This document shows positions 41,481 through 52,331 of a DNA stretch of 64,000 bases, in pieces. Source of the DNA: Pythium myriotylum. Taxonomy: Eukaryota; Oomycota; Peronosporomycetes; Pythiales; Pythiaceae. The translations under genes were made by a program, and so were the position numbers. Positions within the stretch are counted from its first letter, which is position 1. Every line of letters starts with the position of its first letter. The stretch is taken from assembly GCA_023091665.1 (NCBI GenBank), contig JALJCQ010000017.1, positions 2,976,001-3,040,000 of the forward strand, given 5' to 3'. The notes beneath the pieces were generated by a model that worked only from the letters and a program-made list of their open reading frames with translations, did not search any database and had not been told where the DNA came from.

Positions 41481-42332
41481 TGTGGTGATGCGGATTGAGA
41501 AAGAGAGGCCGCGGTCTCTCACCACCGTCTACCCCGTGGATCCGACGGTTAAACCGTCCCGCAGGAGCTCCGGTTGGGGATCCAGAGGGCCCTAATGTCC
41601 CTCATTGTGGGTCCCGAGTCTCAGAAGGAAAGGCGAAGTTTAAGCTAGACTAGGCTAGTTAGGCTAATATGTAGGGTACAGGTAGTAGGCGTAGGGTAGG
41701 TGCTGGATCTCGTGTCTCATGGTCTGATTTTGTGTGGAACACCCGGATCCGGGGTTAAAACCGGATTTATGTGGACCACATAAGTTGGGTCCGGACACGT
41801 GTCTGGCCGATAACAAACAAGTTGCGATTTTCCCCCCTCAAGCTCAAGTCCCCGGGCCAAGCGGCGAACAAGAGGGAAGGTCAGAGGCACGCGTCAGCTG
41901 CGGTCAAGGTCAGGAGAACCCAGCGCGCCCCCCGCCTCGTGCAGCTTCAACCCCCAAGTCCCGTGGGTGGCAAGCAGCCCACGTTAAAGTTCCAGTGTCC
42001 CGAGACACTGTGGGAAGGTCAAGGTCGTTTTCAAGGTCGGATCCAAGCCTCGCGGTGCGGATCCCGTGTCAAGTCCTGCCGGTCGCGCTACGCACCGGAT
42101 CCAGGCCACGCCGCGCGTGTAACCGTTGCGGCGCGTCTCTTCCGCTCAAGGCTCAACGGATCTTGTCTTCTCCGCGCTTGCAACGCGGGATCTCGAGTCC
42201 ACGGTCCCAGAACGGGTACAAGACCAAAGAACTGGGGCGTTTGTGTCCAGGGTGCGGTCGTTACCGAATCCTGCACAGACGCTGACGTGGGAAGCGCCCA
42301 GCAAGAGTGATTTTGCTGCCCGCTACACCACA
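41481..42332 (+). repeat. Element B 5' LTR
   Basis: 852 bp, TGTGGTG...CACCACA. One base difference to the 3' copy was noticed. It contains nine GATC sites by eye. Two open frames inside (41734-42285 and 41771-42310) are repeated in the other LTR and are not considered genes. Confidence 0.95.
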
Positions 42333-42394
42333 ACTGGAGCGCGAGACCGGGTCTTGCGTTTTGGACCGTGTTCGTTCCGGATCCCTCAGTTACG

Positions 42395-44695
42395 ATGTCG
42401 TCTGAGGTGAAGATCAAGGTTGAGCCCGGAACTCTTCCACCCGACGTGGCTGGATCCGTCGGTGTCGGAACTATTGCTAGATCCGCCAGTGGAGAGCGTC
42501 GGGGGGTGCTCGAAGCTGAACAAGAACCAAAGGTCAAGGTGGAGCATGACGCTGGCGAGCGCGCCGTTGAGCGCACTCTCAGCTTCAGTAGTGAGGAAAC
42601 CAAGGCTGAAGATGTAATTCCCCCCAAGTCCAAGCAGATCTCCAAGCGGATCGAAGCCAAGAACACTCAGGCAGCCAAGCGTGCCGCGGATCGCCGGTCC
42701 AGTGCTCGCCAAGGTGCCTCAGAGGCTAGACCTGGTGATGGATCTGCTCAAGAGGTCGTAGACAACGTGGATCCAGGGCCTGAAGGTCCCTACGTCCCGG
42801 ATCTGGTGTCTCCTTACAAGGCCACGCACTCATCTGTCATCATCTGGAACGCTGGTCAGCTTGCAAACCTCACGAAGTCGCACAAGGTCTTGAAGCCGCT
42901 CAGGGTCCGGCTTCCTCCGAGGATCTGGGGCCCTGTGCCGAAGCCAGAGTTCGAGAACATCGTCGGAGAAGACCGTGATCTGGCCATGAGCTTCATCGTG
43001 CACACGCTTCTGTGTGGTGGCTTTGGTGTCAAGCAGTCGGATCTGCCGCTGACCGCCGATGGGGCGCCGTACTACCACGCTTTCACGTTTGCCGAGCTTC
43101 GTGGCGTCGGTATGGCGGTGTTCAACGCGCTAGCCAACTTGGTTGGGTCGATTCTGTCGAAATTTACCCCTCGTGTGGCCGCCAGCCACGCTGGATCCGA
43201 CCTGGGGTCTCTCACGGACCGCCTCGCTGAGGTTGCAGTGCAGGATCCGTACTCTACACCCGTCAAGATCGAGAATTCGCATGATCTCGACGTGGTCATG
43301 GAGTCTGTGCAGCGGATTCCCGCTCCAGAAGGCCGTCCGAAGGCTATTCGCGTGTCTACAGTCGAGGATCCGCGTGCTGCACGCCCGATGTTGCCAGGTC
43401 ATACCCTGATCTCGGTCAAGTCGAAGGATCAAGTCGATCGTGAGAAGGAAGAGAAGCGGAGGTCGAAGCCCAAGAAGTCCAAGGCGAAGCCCAAGTACGA
43501 ATCCGGATTTGGGTCCGACGACGACGGTGAAGACCCATACGACGAGATCTACCTCGGTCAAGACTCGGATGATGAACGTTATCAAGCTCCCGTCATCCGT
43601 GCCGCGTCCACGATGGAGATCAAGAACTTCTCAGGACGTGACATGGATGCTGAGCGAGCCAAGGCTTGGATCCATCGTCTGTGCCGTAAGGGTCGTATGG
43701 ACCGCCTCTCACCACGAGAGATGAGGGATCTCTTCTCGGATCGACTCACTGGAGGTGCTAAGAGCTGGTACCAACAGCTTCCACAGACGATCACTCGCGA
43801 CTGGTCTTCTACGGTCGACGAGTTCATGTATCAGTACTGTGAGATCGGCGTCAAGCCGGCCGAGCACTACTATACCATGACGCGGCGCGATGGCGAGTTG
43901 CCCATTGAGTATCGCTACCGCCTCAATGTCGCTGCCAAGAAGGCTAAGGTTCAGATTCGAGGCCGGATTGTGACGGAAAAGGCTCATGTGGATCGCTTCG
44001 TTCGCTCGGTTGATGACGAAGATCTGGTGCGAAGCCTCTCTCTGCAGCGGATCCGCTCGGTCGATGAGCTTGAAGACGCGTTGAAGGAGCTAGCACGCCA
44101 TACTCGTCGTCCACAGGGGCGCGAGCGTGATTCCGACGCGCGGATCCCGGCTCAGAAGAACTTCGCATCGTCCAAGACGTCATATCCTGGTAAGAATCCT
44201 GCCTCGGAGCCTGGATCCAAGGCTAGACCGATCCCTGTGAAGAGTCTACGATGGCCGCCAAAGGGGGCGACTGTCAGTCGCTCGGATCCTCGGAGCAGCG
44301 ATAGTGAGGGCGAAGATCAAGGCGATTATGGGTCTGGTGACAGCGATGATGCTGGATCCAGCGACGAGGATCGTTATGAGGCTCGTCAGGTCGCTGTGGT
44401 CCAAGAATCTACCGATCCGAGCTCTCGCGGTCACGGTAGACCAAGATCCCCGTGCACGATTTGCGGGTCCGAGCGCCACAGCGATGCCAACTGCTGGAAG
44501 AATCTCCGTTGTGATCGCTGCGATCGCATGGGTCATCCCTCGGATCGGTGCCGAGAAGTGTGCAAGGCTTGTGATCAAGTCCATGCGAAGGGAGAGCGCG
44601 CCCTCGAGGCCCTCTACAACAAGCTCGCCGCTTGGTACAACCCTTCACGCCATGCCGGACTTCTCCCACCTGAAGTCGAGAAGGCTTTAAACTAG
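42395..44695 (+). CDS. Element B Gag
   Basis: 766 aa from ATG 42395 (MSSEVKIKVEPG); a GTG nine codons upstream is not preferred. The Gag core starts near residue 400 with IKNFSGRDMDAERAKAWIH and contains WYQQLPQTI, the pattern of retrotransposon capsid domains. Two CCHC knuckles lie near the end (CTICGSERHSDANC and CDRCDRMGHPSDRC, about residues 686-720). The first 350 residues are charged and have no recognised domain. The frame ends at a TAG directly after a TTTAAAC slippery site. Structural protein that packages the element's RNA in cytoplasmic particles. Confidence 0.85.
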   Translation: MSSEVKIKVEPGTLPPDVAGSVGVGTIARSASGERRGVLEAEQEPKVKVEHDAGERAVERTLSFSSEETKAEDVIPPKSKQISKRIEAKNTQAAKRAADRRSSARQGASEARPGDGSAQEVVDNVDPGPEGPYVPDLVSPYKATHSSVIIWNAGQLANLTKSHKVLKPLRVRLPPRIWGPVPKPEFENIVGEDRDLAMSFIVHTLLCGGFGVKQSDLPLTADGAPYYHAFTFAELRGVGMAVFNALANLVGSILSKFTPRVAASHAGSDLGSLTDRLAEVAVQDPYSTPVKIENSHDLDVVMESVQRIPAPEGRPKAIRVSTVEDPRAARPMLPGHTLISVKSKDQVDREKEEKRRSKPKKSKAKPKYESGFGSDDDGEDPYDEIYLGQDSDDERYQAPVIRAASTMEIKNFSGRDMDAERAKAWIHRLCRKGRMDRLSPREMRDLFSDRLTGGAKSWYQQLPQTITRDWSSTVDEFMYQYCEIGVKPAEHYYTMTRRDGELPIEYRYRLNVAAKKAKVQIRGRIVTEKAHVDRFVRSVDDEDLVRSLSLQRIRSVDELEDALKELARHTRRPQGRERDSDARIPAQKNFASSKTSYPGKNPASEPGSKARPIPVKSLRWPPKGATVSRSDPRSSDSEGEDQGDYGSGDSDDAGSSDEDRYEARQVAVVQESTDPSSRGHGRPRSPCTICGSERHSDANCWKNLRCDRCDRMGHPSDRCREVCKACDQVHAKGERALEALYNKLAAWYNPSRHAGLLPPEVEKALN

Positions 44696-44732
44696 AACGC
44701 TCGCTAGCTCGGGGGCTAGTGTGCGCCGAGCG
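44686..44732 (+). promoter_or_regulatory. -1 ribosomal frameshift signal between gag and pol of element B
   Basis: Slippery heptamer TTTAAAC (44686-44692) in the correct phase for -1 slippage, followed at once by the gag stop TAG. Five nt later an 11-bp bulged hairpin begins: 44698-44703 pairs with 44727-44732, and 44704-44708 pairs with 44715-44719. The -1 frame is exactly the frame of the protease that follows. Confidence 0.75.
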
Positions 44733-45312
44733 TTCACCCGTCGCTTACAGTGATGCAGGCAAGAAGGGGACAGTTAAAGCTAATACATTTGTTGACGCTG
44801 AGACTGGTGTGGTGGAAGTCAAGTCGGATCCAAGTCCAGTGGCGGACGAGTTCGATCGATCGTCTGTGAAGAAGGTCATGAAGATCCAACTTCGTCCTTA
44901 CGAGAGGAAAGGATGGTGGAAGTCGGTGAAACCGGAGCAATGGACCTATCGGGCTAAAGCTCTGGCCAAGATCAACGATACAGGGGCGAAGGTGCTGTTC
45001 GATACAGGGGCGGAAGTCTCTCTCATCAGTTCTAGCTTTGCGCACAAGCTAGGAGTGAAGATCGACAGTTCCCAAGCCGAGGTATGTGAAGGAATCGGTG
45101 GATCCCAGTACCAGACCGACGGATCCTGTGTGGTGAAGCTGACCTTGGCCAATGAGCTCGTCTACGAACTCACGCTCTTGGCTGGTCCGATGGAAGGACA
45201 GGATCTGATCCTGGGTCTAGACTCCATGACAAGGGCAGCCGTTCGTGTTGATGCCGCAGACGGATCCGTTTGTCTGCCTGGTGATGTCTATGTGCGATTC
45301 GAGGGGCGTTGA
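44719..45312 (+). CDS. Element B protease
   Basis: In the -1 frame relative to Gag and open from the slippery site onwards; 44719 is only the first GTG. Retropepsin active site VLFDTGAEVSLIS at about residues 92-104, and the second motif DLILGLDSM near 174. It cleaves the Gag-Pol polyprotein. The frame is stopped by TGA at 45310-45312. The same frame resumes immediately and continues into the spacer and RT, so this stop is either a lesion or read through. Confidence 0.8.
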   Translation: MCAERSPVAYSDAGKKGTVKANTFVDAETGVVEVKSDPSPVADEFDRSSVKKVMKIQLRPYERKGWWKSVKPEQWTYRAKALAKINDTGAKVLFDTGAEVSLISSSFAHKLGVKIDSSQAEVCEGIGGSQYQTDGSCVVKLTLANELVYELTLLAGPMEGQDLILGLDSMTRAAVRVDAADGSVCLPGDVYVRFEGR

Positions 45313-47556
45313 CAGCTCTTCAGTTCGCATGCGAGGCCGATCTATCCGGATTCAGTTCGGATTTTGGATGTTGGGGCGTCAGTCGACGTCAAAGCAGGTC
45401 GTCACAACGATCAGGTTCTCTGGATTCGGCGAGATCCAATGCGGGTTACGTCTATTGTGCACTCACAGGCGGGAATTCCCATTATCGTTCGCGTAACGAA
45501 CGTTTCTGACAGAAGGATCCGACTCAGTACGCTCGATTTGGTCGGAGTGTGGATGTCGAGGGGTTCTGTGCCGAGGAAGCCGGGTTTTGTCATGGATGGG
45601 TCGCGGAGGAGTGCTGAGTGGAAGAATCTTGCATATTCTGCTACTCAGGATCAGGACGAAGAGGATTTACCGATGGAATCGGTGGATACTACTCCCATGG
45701 TCGAAAGACGCGAGTATCCTGCTCCTAAGAGTATTCTACGACGTGATCCTAACCAGATCCGCGTTCTGGGTCGCCAAAAGAAGGTTCAAGACGAAGGAGA
45801 GGCCGGTTCTGGGCTTTCGACGCAGTCAATATTGTCGAAGCAGTCGAATCCGACGTCTGTCAACTCGGATCTCCAACGTAGTAACCAGGATCTGGACCTA
45901 GAAGCCGCAAAAGTCGCTTCAAGAATTGATTCTGTGGTCGACAGGGACGGTTTGACTCTTAAGGACGTGGATCTCGGGGTTCGCAGTGTGGATTCATCGC
46001 TAGCGGGTGTTTCTTCCACTCCGGATGGTCGTTTGTGTGCTTTGGGCACTGACTCGGTGGTCAAAGGGGTGTACTCGGCTGGGTCTGGCTGTACGCGAAA
46101 GGAAAACACCACAAATCCATCGCAGAGTATTTCTAGTGCGACCTCAGAGACTCGAATCCCACCTCACGTCGAAGATTCTGCCGTTGGTGCTGCTATTCTT
46201 ACGGTTTCTGATCCTCGGAATGACTTAGCGTCGCATTCGGGCTCGGATCCCCGCCTCAGAGCGATGAATCGGCCTTTTGGTGGAGTTAACGTGGTGAAAA
46301 ATATTCAGATCCCTGTCAAGAAGGTCGATTTCGCCGTCAAGGATGCTCATCTAGCTGGATCCTGCGTGGATCTTGCATCTAGTGTCTCTAAGACTTCGCA
46401 TGAGTATGTTCCTGCTACCTCAGAAGACCAAATCCATGCTCAGGAGGAAGAACCATCACTCAAAGACGTTGATTTGGCTATTTCCGAGCTCCAAGGGGCT
46501 TCATCTGCAATTTTCGGTTCGGATCCTACTGTTCCAGCCGTAGTTCATCATCCTGCAGGTGTTGTTCGGTCTTCTAGTGCTCAGATCCATGATCCAGACG
46601 GTGATTTCATTGCTTGTGACGTTCGAGAGGGTGTATCGGCTGTGAATCAGGTGTCCAGTGGTGTTAATTTGCTCGAAAGGTGCTTAAGATCGACTTTGGA
46701 GGTGGAATTCCCCGTTTCCGATGTGGATCCACACATTCGAGAGACTCAGCAGTCGGATCCCGACGTTCAGAATAATATTTCGGTGCTTAACTGTGTGGAT
46801 CCGGCGTTTTGCAACTCAGATCTGTCGTCTTATGACTTAATCGAGGCCTCCGAGGTCCCACGTATCATGCTTGTGTCGAAAGTAACGGACCTCGACCTGG
46901 ATCTGGCCGGCGCAGTTGATGAAGTAGTGATTATCGAAGGTTCTGATCCTCTGGTGGAGGATTTAGAAGCAGGGTTTGCAGTTTTACCGGATATCGGTCA
47001 TGGATCCGATAGTGAGAGCCGAAATCCGCTCCGAAAGGAAGATCTCAACGTCGGAGACCCGTCTGTCAGCTCTAAGGAGGATCTGGATCGTCTCAAAAAT
47101 ATTATTTGGCGTAGATCCCAGGTTCTGATGGGCAAAGGCGATGCTATGCCGCCGGCAGCCAACGGCGTCATCTGTGATATTGATGTCGGCAATGCCAAGC
47201 CACTGGCTCAGCCTGTACGCAAGGTCCGCCCAGAATTTCTGGAAAAGCTGTTTAAGTTGCTCAAAGGTCTGCTTAAGAATGGTCTGATCCGTCCTTCGAA
47301 GTCTCCGTGGGCCTCGCCGATCGTAATCATCAAGAAGAAGAACGGAGAGATTCGACTCTGTATTGACTACCGGGTAGTCAACGCCCTGACGGTACTCATG
47401 GTGTATCCCATGCCTCTAGTCTCGGATCTGCTCGAAAACCTTGAAGGAATGCTGTGGTTTTGCTCTCTAGACATGGCTAGTGGTTTTTGGGGTCGTTCGG
47501 ATGACGCCACGGGCTCAGAAGATCTCAGCATTCATTACTCCCTTCGGTTTGTATGA
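45313..47556 (+). pseudogene. Element B pol, 5' part (spacer and start of RT)
   Basis: Same frame as the protease. From about 45.4 to 47.08 kb it encodes some 550 residues of Ser/Asp/Val-rich sequence with no recognised domain. RT begins near 47.09 kb (LKNIIWRRSQVLM), with KPLAQPVRKVRPEF, SPWASPIVIIKKKNGEIRLC, IDYRVVNALT and SLDMASGFW (first catalytic Asp). Directly after this the frame is lost at a G run (47490-47493): one extra base shifts RT into the next frame, and the old frame ends at 47556. Confidence 0.75.
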
Positions 47557-49990
47557 GTGGACCCGTATGCCCTTCGGTTTAAAGAATGCACCTCAGATCT
47601 ACCAGCGGATTGTCGACAATGTGGTCTATAATACCTTCAGGATCTCTAATAATGGCGGGTCTGAGGTTTACCCAGCGGATCCTGTCGATAGAAGCCCGGA
47701 TCCCATCGGATCCCACTCCTCGGACGTGTTTGAGAACGGAAAGGTCGCGGATCCAAGCGAAGGGTCGCTCATGCAGCGCCGATCCTACATTGATGACTTC
47801 TTGTTGCCGGCGAAGACCTGGATCCAGCTCTGTGACCTTGTTGAACGCTTTCTGGACGCGTGTGTCTATTGGAACCTGTCTATCAGTGTCGAGAAGAGTG
47901 TCTGGGGCGTTCCCGTGGTAGAATACCTCGGACAAAAAGTGGATCCTCAAGGAATCCTTCCAAATCTCAAGGATCCCTTTGCGCTGAAGGATCTGGCGTT
48001 CCCGACAACTCTACGTGCTATGCAGTCCTTCCTGGGAAGTGTCAACTACTATAGTCGCTTTGTGGACGACTTCGCGACGGTTGCGGCCGTCCTCTATGAG
48101 TGGAAACCCTTATTGAGCTCGAATGGACATTTATCCGGTCAATTACAACGTCAAGATCAATATAGACCTCGGTCGATATCGGATCCGGCACCTGTCGCAG
48201 GTTCTGTAACCGTCGGGGGTCCGGGATCTGTCACAGATCCTGAAACTGTCACGGATCTGGATCCGAGATCCATGGAAAGATCCGTGCAGCAGGAGAAGGC
48301 GGAACGTGCTTTCGAGATGCTCAAACGACGAATCCTTGAGGCTCCAAGGCTGAGGCACTTTGATCCTGCCCGTGATGTGGTCGTCGCTGTGTACGCGACA
48401 AAATGGCCCATCTCAGGTGCAGTACTTCAGGCTTACGACGATGTGTACGAACCTGTCCGTTTCACTAGTCGCGTGACCAAGCAGCACGAACGAAACTACT
48501 CGGAGGCCGAGGGCGAGATCCTCGCCCTGCTCAGAGTCCTCGATGTCTGCTATAATATGCTTGCTGGTAGGAAGATCCGCGTGCTCACAGCGTCGTCGAC
48601 GCTGGGTTGGCTCTGGAAGACCAAGGGTCTGCAGGGCCGACTAGCTATATGGGCCGCTATGTTATCTGGCTGGTCATTGGAAATCCAGAAGGGGGTCGAA
48701 GAGATCCACGGCTTTCTAGGACTTGTCGCCGCAGGATCCTCTCCTAGAGACCACATGAATGAAGCTCTCGAGGCCATCTCGCCGCTCACGGTCAAGCGGA
48801 GGCCACGGATCCAGGTCCCAGTGCCGACCCTGCCGTCAGATACAAGAGTGATTGTCGCTAGCTTTGATGGCTCGGCGAGATCTAAGCGAAAGGGCGGCTC
48901 CTGTAGTGCGATCCTGTGGAAGTTCCCTGAGTGGACAGTGATTCTGAGTGCGTCCGAGTATTTCGACGACATCACAGTGAATGAGGCCGAGTATCGTGGA
49001 TTTTTGCTCGTCCACACGATGGCTACAGAGCTGAACCTCAAGGATCTAGTCATTTGTGGTGACTCAAAGCTGGTAGTCAGTCAGATCCGAGGGGAGATGG
49101 AGTGTCGAGCCCCAGGACTACAGTTGCTCCATGCAGAGGCCTGCAAAAAGGTCCAGACCCTGAGACGGTGCGACTTAGTACACGTGAAGAGAGAGTGGAA
49201 CGCCGCGGCGGATCTACTTGCTACAAGGGCTCTACAGACGCAAAGTGGGACGGATACAGTGGATCCAGAGCTGAGAAAGGACCTAGAGACAATGAATCGT
49301 CTCGGTGAGGTGATCCAAGTGGCAGATCCGGTGTCTGATGTGAACAGAGTGTATGCGGTCCAAACGAGACGACAGAAACACCGGGAAATGAGGGATCTAA
49401 GCACTGCTGACGGGGATCCGGCTCAGGATCGACGCGTGAATGAGGTTCACAACCCTGGAATGATTGCGAAGCTGCGTATAGACCGGATCCGCGTTGCACA
49501 AGAGGAAGAAGTGTGGATCCAAGACCTAAAACTCTTTCTAGCCGGAGATCTGACTCGATTGGACAGTGCAAGGCTCCAGAGGTGTGCTAAGGTGGCAGAT
49601 GACTTCGAAGTTGACGAGGATGGACTACTGTATTACGTGAGCCGCCCGAAACGTCACGGATCCGAGGATCTAGACGTGCGACTGGTAATTCCGACTACGT
49701 TAATCGACGATGTGCTCCACCACTACCACACGAGTGTTGAGGGAGGTCACCAAGGAGTCACTCGTACCTATGCGAAGATCCGACGGTACTGTTATTGGAG
49801 ATCTATGTACAGGGATGTACAGCAGTATGTGGGGAGCTGTCAAGACTGTCAGACAGGCAAGGGAAGGCCGTGGATCCGAGGTCCATCACCTGGGAATGTA
49901 CACGCTACGTATCCTTTTCAAGTAATTGCAATGGATCACGTCCCCTCTATGCCCAAGAGTCATCGAGGCAACACAGAACTGCTACTGTGA
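47480..49990 (+). pseudogene. Element B pol, middle part (RT core, RNase H x2, integrase N-terminus)
   Basis: Continues RT after the frameshift: MPFGLKNAPQIYQRI, YIDDFLLP (second and third catalytic Asp, about 47787) and FLGSVNYYSRFVDDF. Then comes a connection RNase H whose expected Asp residues are replaced (VVAVYATKWPISGAVLQ; LTASSTLGW) while EAEGEILALL remains. A second RNase H follows with all four acidic positions: VASFDGSAR, NEAEYRGF, VICGDSKLV, NAAADLLA (about 48850-49230). The integrase zinc module HHYH ... CQDCQ is at about 49719-49857, and the first catalytic Asp is in AMDHVP. TGA at 49988-49990 stops the frame inside the integrase core. Confidence 0.8.
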
Positions 49991-51103
49991 GTGGATCTAT
50001 TCTCCGGATACGTGATCGCGAAGGCAAATCGCAGCAGATCCGCCCCGGTGGTGGCTGAGGCGTACGAAGAGTGTGTGTTTCGAAGATTCGGAGCGAGTGA
50101 ATGTATCCGCCACGATCGAGAACCCGGATTCATGGCTGAATTCTTTGCAGCCTTCAACAAGCTGATGGGCCAGCGCCAGAGAGCTACGATGGCGTATCGG
50201 CCGCAGGCCAACGGATCCGCGGAGAGGATGGTACAGACACTTACAAGGGCACTACGTATGTACGTGGAGGACGAAGGACAGCGAGACTGGGATGATTACG
50301 CCGAGCGATTGGTGTTTGCCATCAACACGTCGCACGATCGGATCCGTAACGAAACGCCGTTTTACTTTATCCACGGCTGGGATCCAAAGACTACGTTGGA
50401 GAGCACGCTGCTGTGTGGCAGTACAGAGACCCAGGACCTGGATCCACGACGATGGAGGTTCCGGATTCAACGACAGTACACTTATGCGCGCCGTGAGGCC
50501 AACGCCAGGATCCAAGCTGCACAAGCCGAGAGAGCAGACAGGGCGAACGCTGACGTGACGGTACATCCTCTGGAGGTCGGATCTCAAGTGTGGCTGTATA
50601 TTGAACGAGTTAAGGAGGGTTTGGCAAGGAAACTAGCTCACAAGTGGCACGGACCCTTCCGTGTGTGCGAGATCCGAGACGGCTTCATGTATAAGCTCGA
50701 GATTGACGGATCCGGCTACCGATTGTCACCGTGGGTACATGTGTCGCGTCTAAAACCTTGTCGGGAAGCTCCAATGAGACCACAAGTGCGGATCCGTGTA
50801 CCAGAAGACCAGAGGTTCGATTTCGACGAGGCTCTTCTGCCAGAGGACAGTTTCGAGCCAGATCCGGAGGATGGAATGTACGAAGTGGAAGAACTGTTGG
50901 ATCGGCGTGTTGTTAGACCAAGGACAAGGAACGCACGGAGTTACGTCGAGTTCCACGTCAAGTGGAAAGGGTATGATGATCCGACGTGGGTTCGTGAGGA
51001 GGATCTGAACTGCGGAGGCCTGATCTACGATTTTAATCGTCGGGAACGTGCTCGTAATCGGTTTCAGATGATGCAGTCGACCGAGGAGCCGTCGGTGGGG
51101 TAG
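49991..51103 (+). pseudogene. Element B integrase core and chromodomain
   Basis: Same frame as the preceding segment, separated only by the TGA at 49988-49990. DLFSGYVIAKANRS opens it. The second catalytic Asp lies in CIRHDREPGF and the Glu in NGSAERMVQT. A GPY-like region follows (GSQVWLYIERVKEG, KWHGPFRVCEI). The last about 70 residues form a chromodomain: EVEELLDRRVV, YVEFHVKWKGYDDPTWV, EEDL. In chromoviruses this module steers insertion to particular chromatin; here that is inference from the family. Confidence 0.85.
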
Positions 51104-51839
51104 ATCCGCGAGGGTCCATGGGGTCTGAGAGGGCCCTTGACTTTTGTGTGCACATGGGAAAGCAGAAGTCAGAATGTTGAAGAAGCATGTGTATGTATAT
51201 GCATATGAAGTGTCGTATGGGGAATCGTACTGGATCTACAAGTCGAAGTGGTGCTAGCAGCTAGATCCGACGCAGAGAGGTTGAGATCAGTGAATTTCAT
51301 GGCCGATCCAGGGGAAGGGACGACGACAGCCGCAGATCCAAGGCAAGACGTGATAAGTTGCGAGGATCCAACGCGAGGAGACAAGATGAGACCAGGTCTG
51401 CGGAGATACGGCTGGGGACGGATGGAATACGGCCAAGTTGACTCGACAACGGCATGCAGAGTGAGAATCCGCAGGAAGACGGCCTCAGGAGCGTGGATCC
51501 AAAGAGATGAAGGGTGAACACGGCGTGTGAAGTAAGAATCGACAAGAACCAAAGCCGAAGAGTGAAGATCCGTCGCTAAGGTGTCAAGGCAAGCGAAAGT
51601 CGTGCCGATTGAAGACTAAGGACGTGTGTTGTGGATTACACAGCCTCACAGCGGACGATGCGACGAGAATCAACGAATCGACTCGACGGCTTGGTCCACG
51701 GTGCTGCTTCTGCTGTCAGAGCCGCTGCCTTCGTCGTTGTTGGGCTATGTAGCGTCAAGATCTGGATCCAACGCGTCAACCGCGCAACCTGAGTAGCATC
51801 TACGCGAACGCTTGCAGATTCTGGTGCGGCCGATGCAAG
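51104..51839 (+). other. Element B region between chromodomain and antisense ORF
   Basis: No domain on either strand. GATC sites remain dense. Confidence 0.5.
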
Positions 51840-52250
51840 CTACGCCTCAAGGGTGTGGATCTGGCCTACCCGTTCACGGACAAGACGGAGTCGACGGTCT
51901 GCTGCATCCTGCAAGTCCCCAACCGAGCGCATGAAGGTCTGCTGCGCTGCGTCGTGAGCCTGATGCACCGTGAAGACGTGGCGACGAAGAGCTTCGTGTC
52001 GAGCATCGTAGAACTGTGCGAACTGTGCGAAGGAAGCTCCAGGAGGAGGATCCGCGCCGCCAGCGACGCAGTCCGGGCAGATCAACGAAGCAACGCTGCC
52101 GGCGTCTTGAGTTGATGCGGCAGGCGGAGGAGGCGAAGGTTCCGGACCTGGCGGTAAGCGTGGAGCCCCACGGTCCCTTCCTGGCGTTCGAGGAGGCGGA
52201 TCTTGCGCCGGCGGTGTGCTCGAAGGCGCTGGAGGTGGCGGATCCGACAT
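51840..52250 (-). CDS. Element B antisense ORF (Pro-rich, coiled-coil-like)
   Basis: 136 aa on the minus strand from ATG 52250 (MSDPPPPAPSS); the frame extends further upstream into the LTR. The first half is Pro/Ala/Ser-rich with a small CxxC (CPDC). The second half (FAQFAQFYDARHEALRRHVF onwards to ERVGQIHTLEA) has a heptad-like spacing of hydrophobic residues and should form a long helix. It lies just inside the 3' LTR and is transcribed towards the integrase. Element C has a comparable antisense ORF in the same place. No homology is recognised; coding status is inferred from composition and from that parallel. Confidence 0.5.
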   Translation of the reverse strand: MSDPPPPAPSSTPPAQDPPPRTPGRDRGAPRLPPGPEPSPPPPAASTQDAGSVASLICPDCVAGGADPPPGASFAQFAQFYDARHEALRRHVFTVHQAHDAAQQTFMRSVGDLQDAADRRLRLVRERVGQIHTLEA

Positions 52251-52331
52251 GTGCGCGGGTGCGCCGGCCGATTGAAGAATGGAGCAAGGTCGGCGCGCTC
52301 GTTGTGCAAACCCACCAACCTTGGGGGCGGA

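Noticed and set aside
41734..42310. Open frames inside element B LTRs as genes
   Set aside because: Present identically in both LTRs, no motif, explained by low stop density in this repeat.
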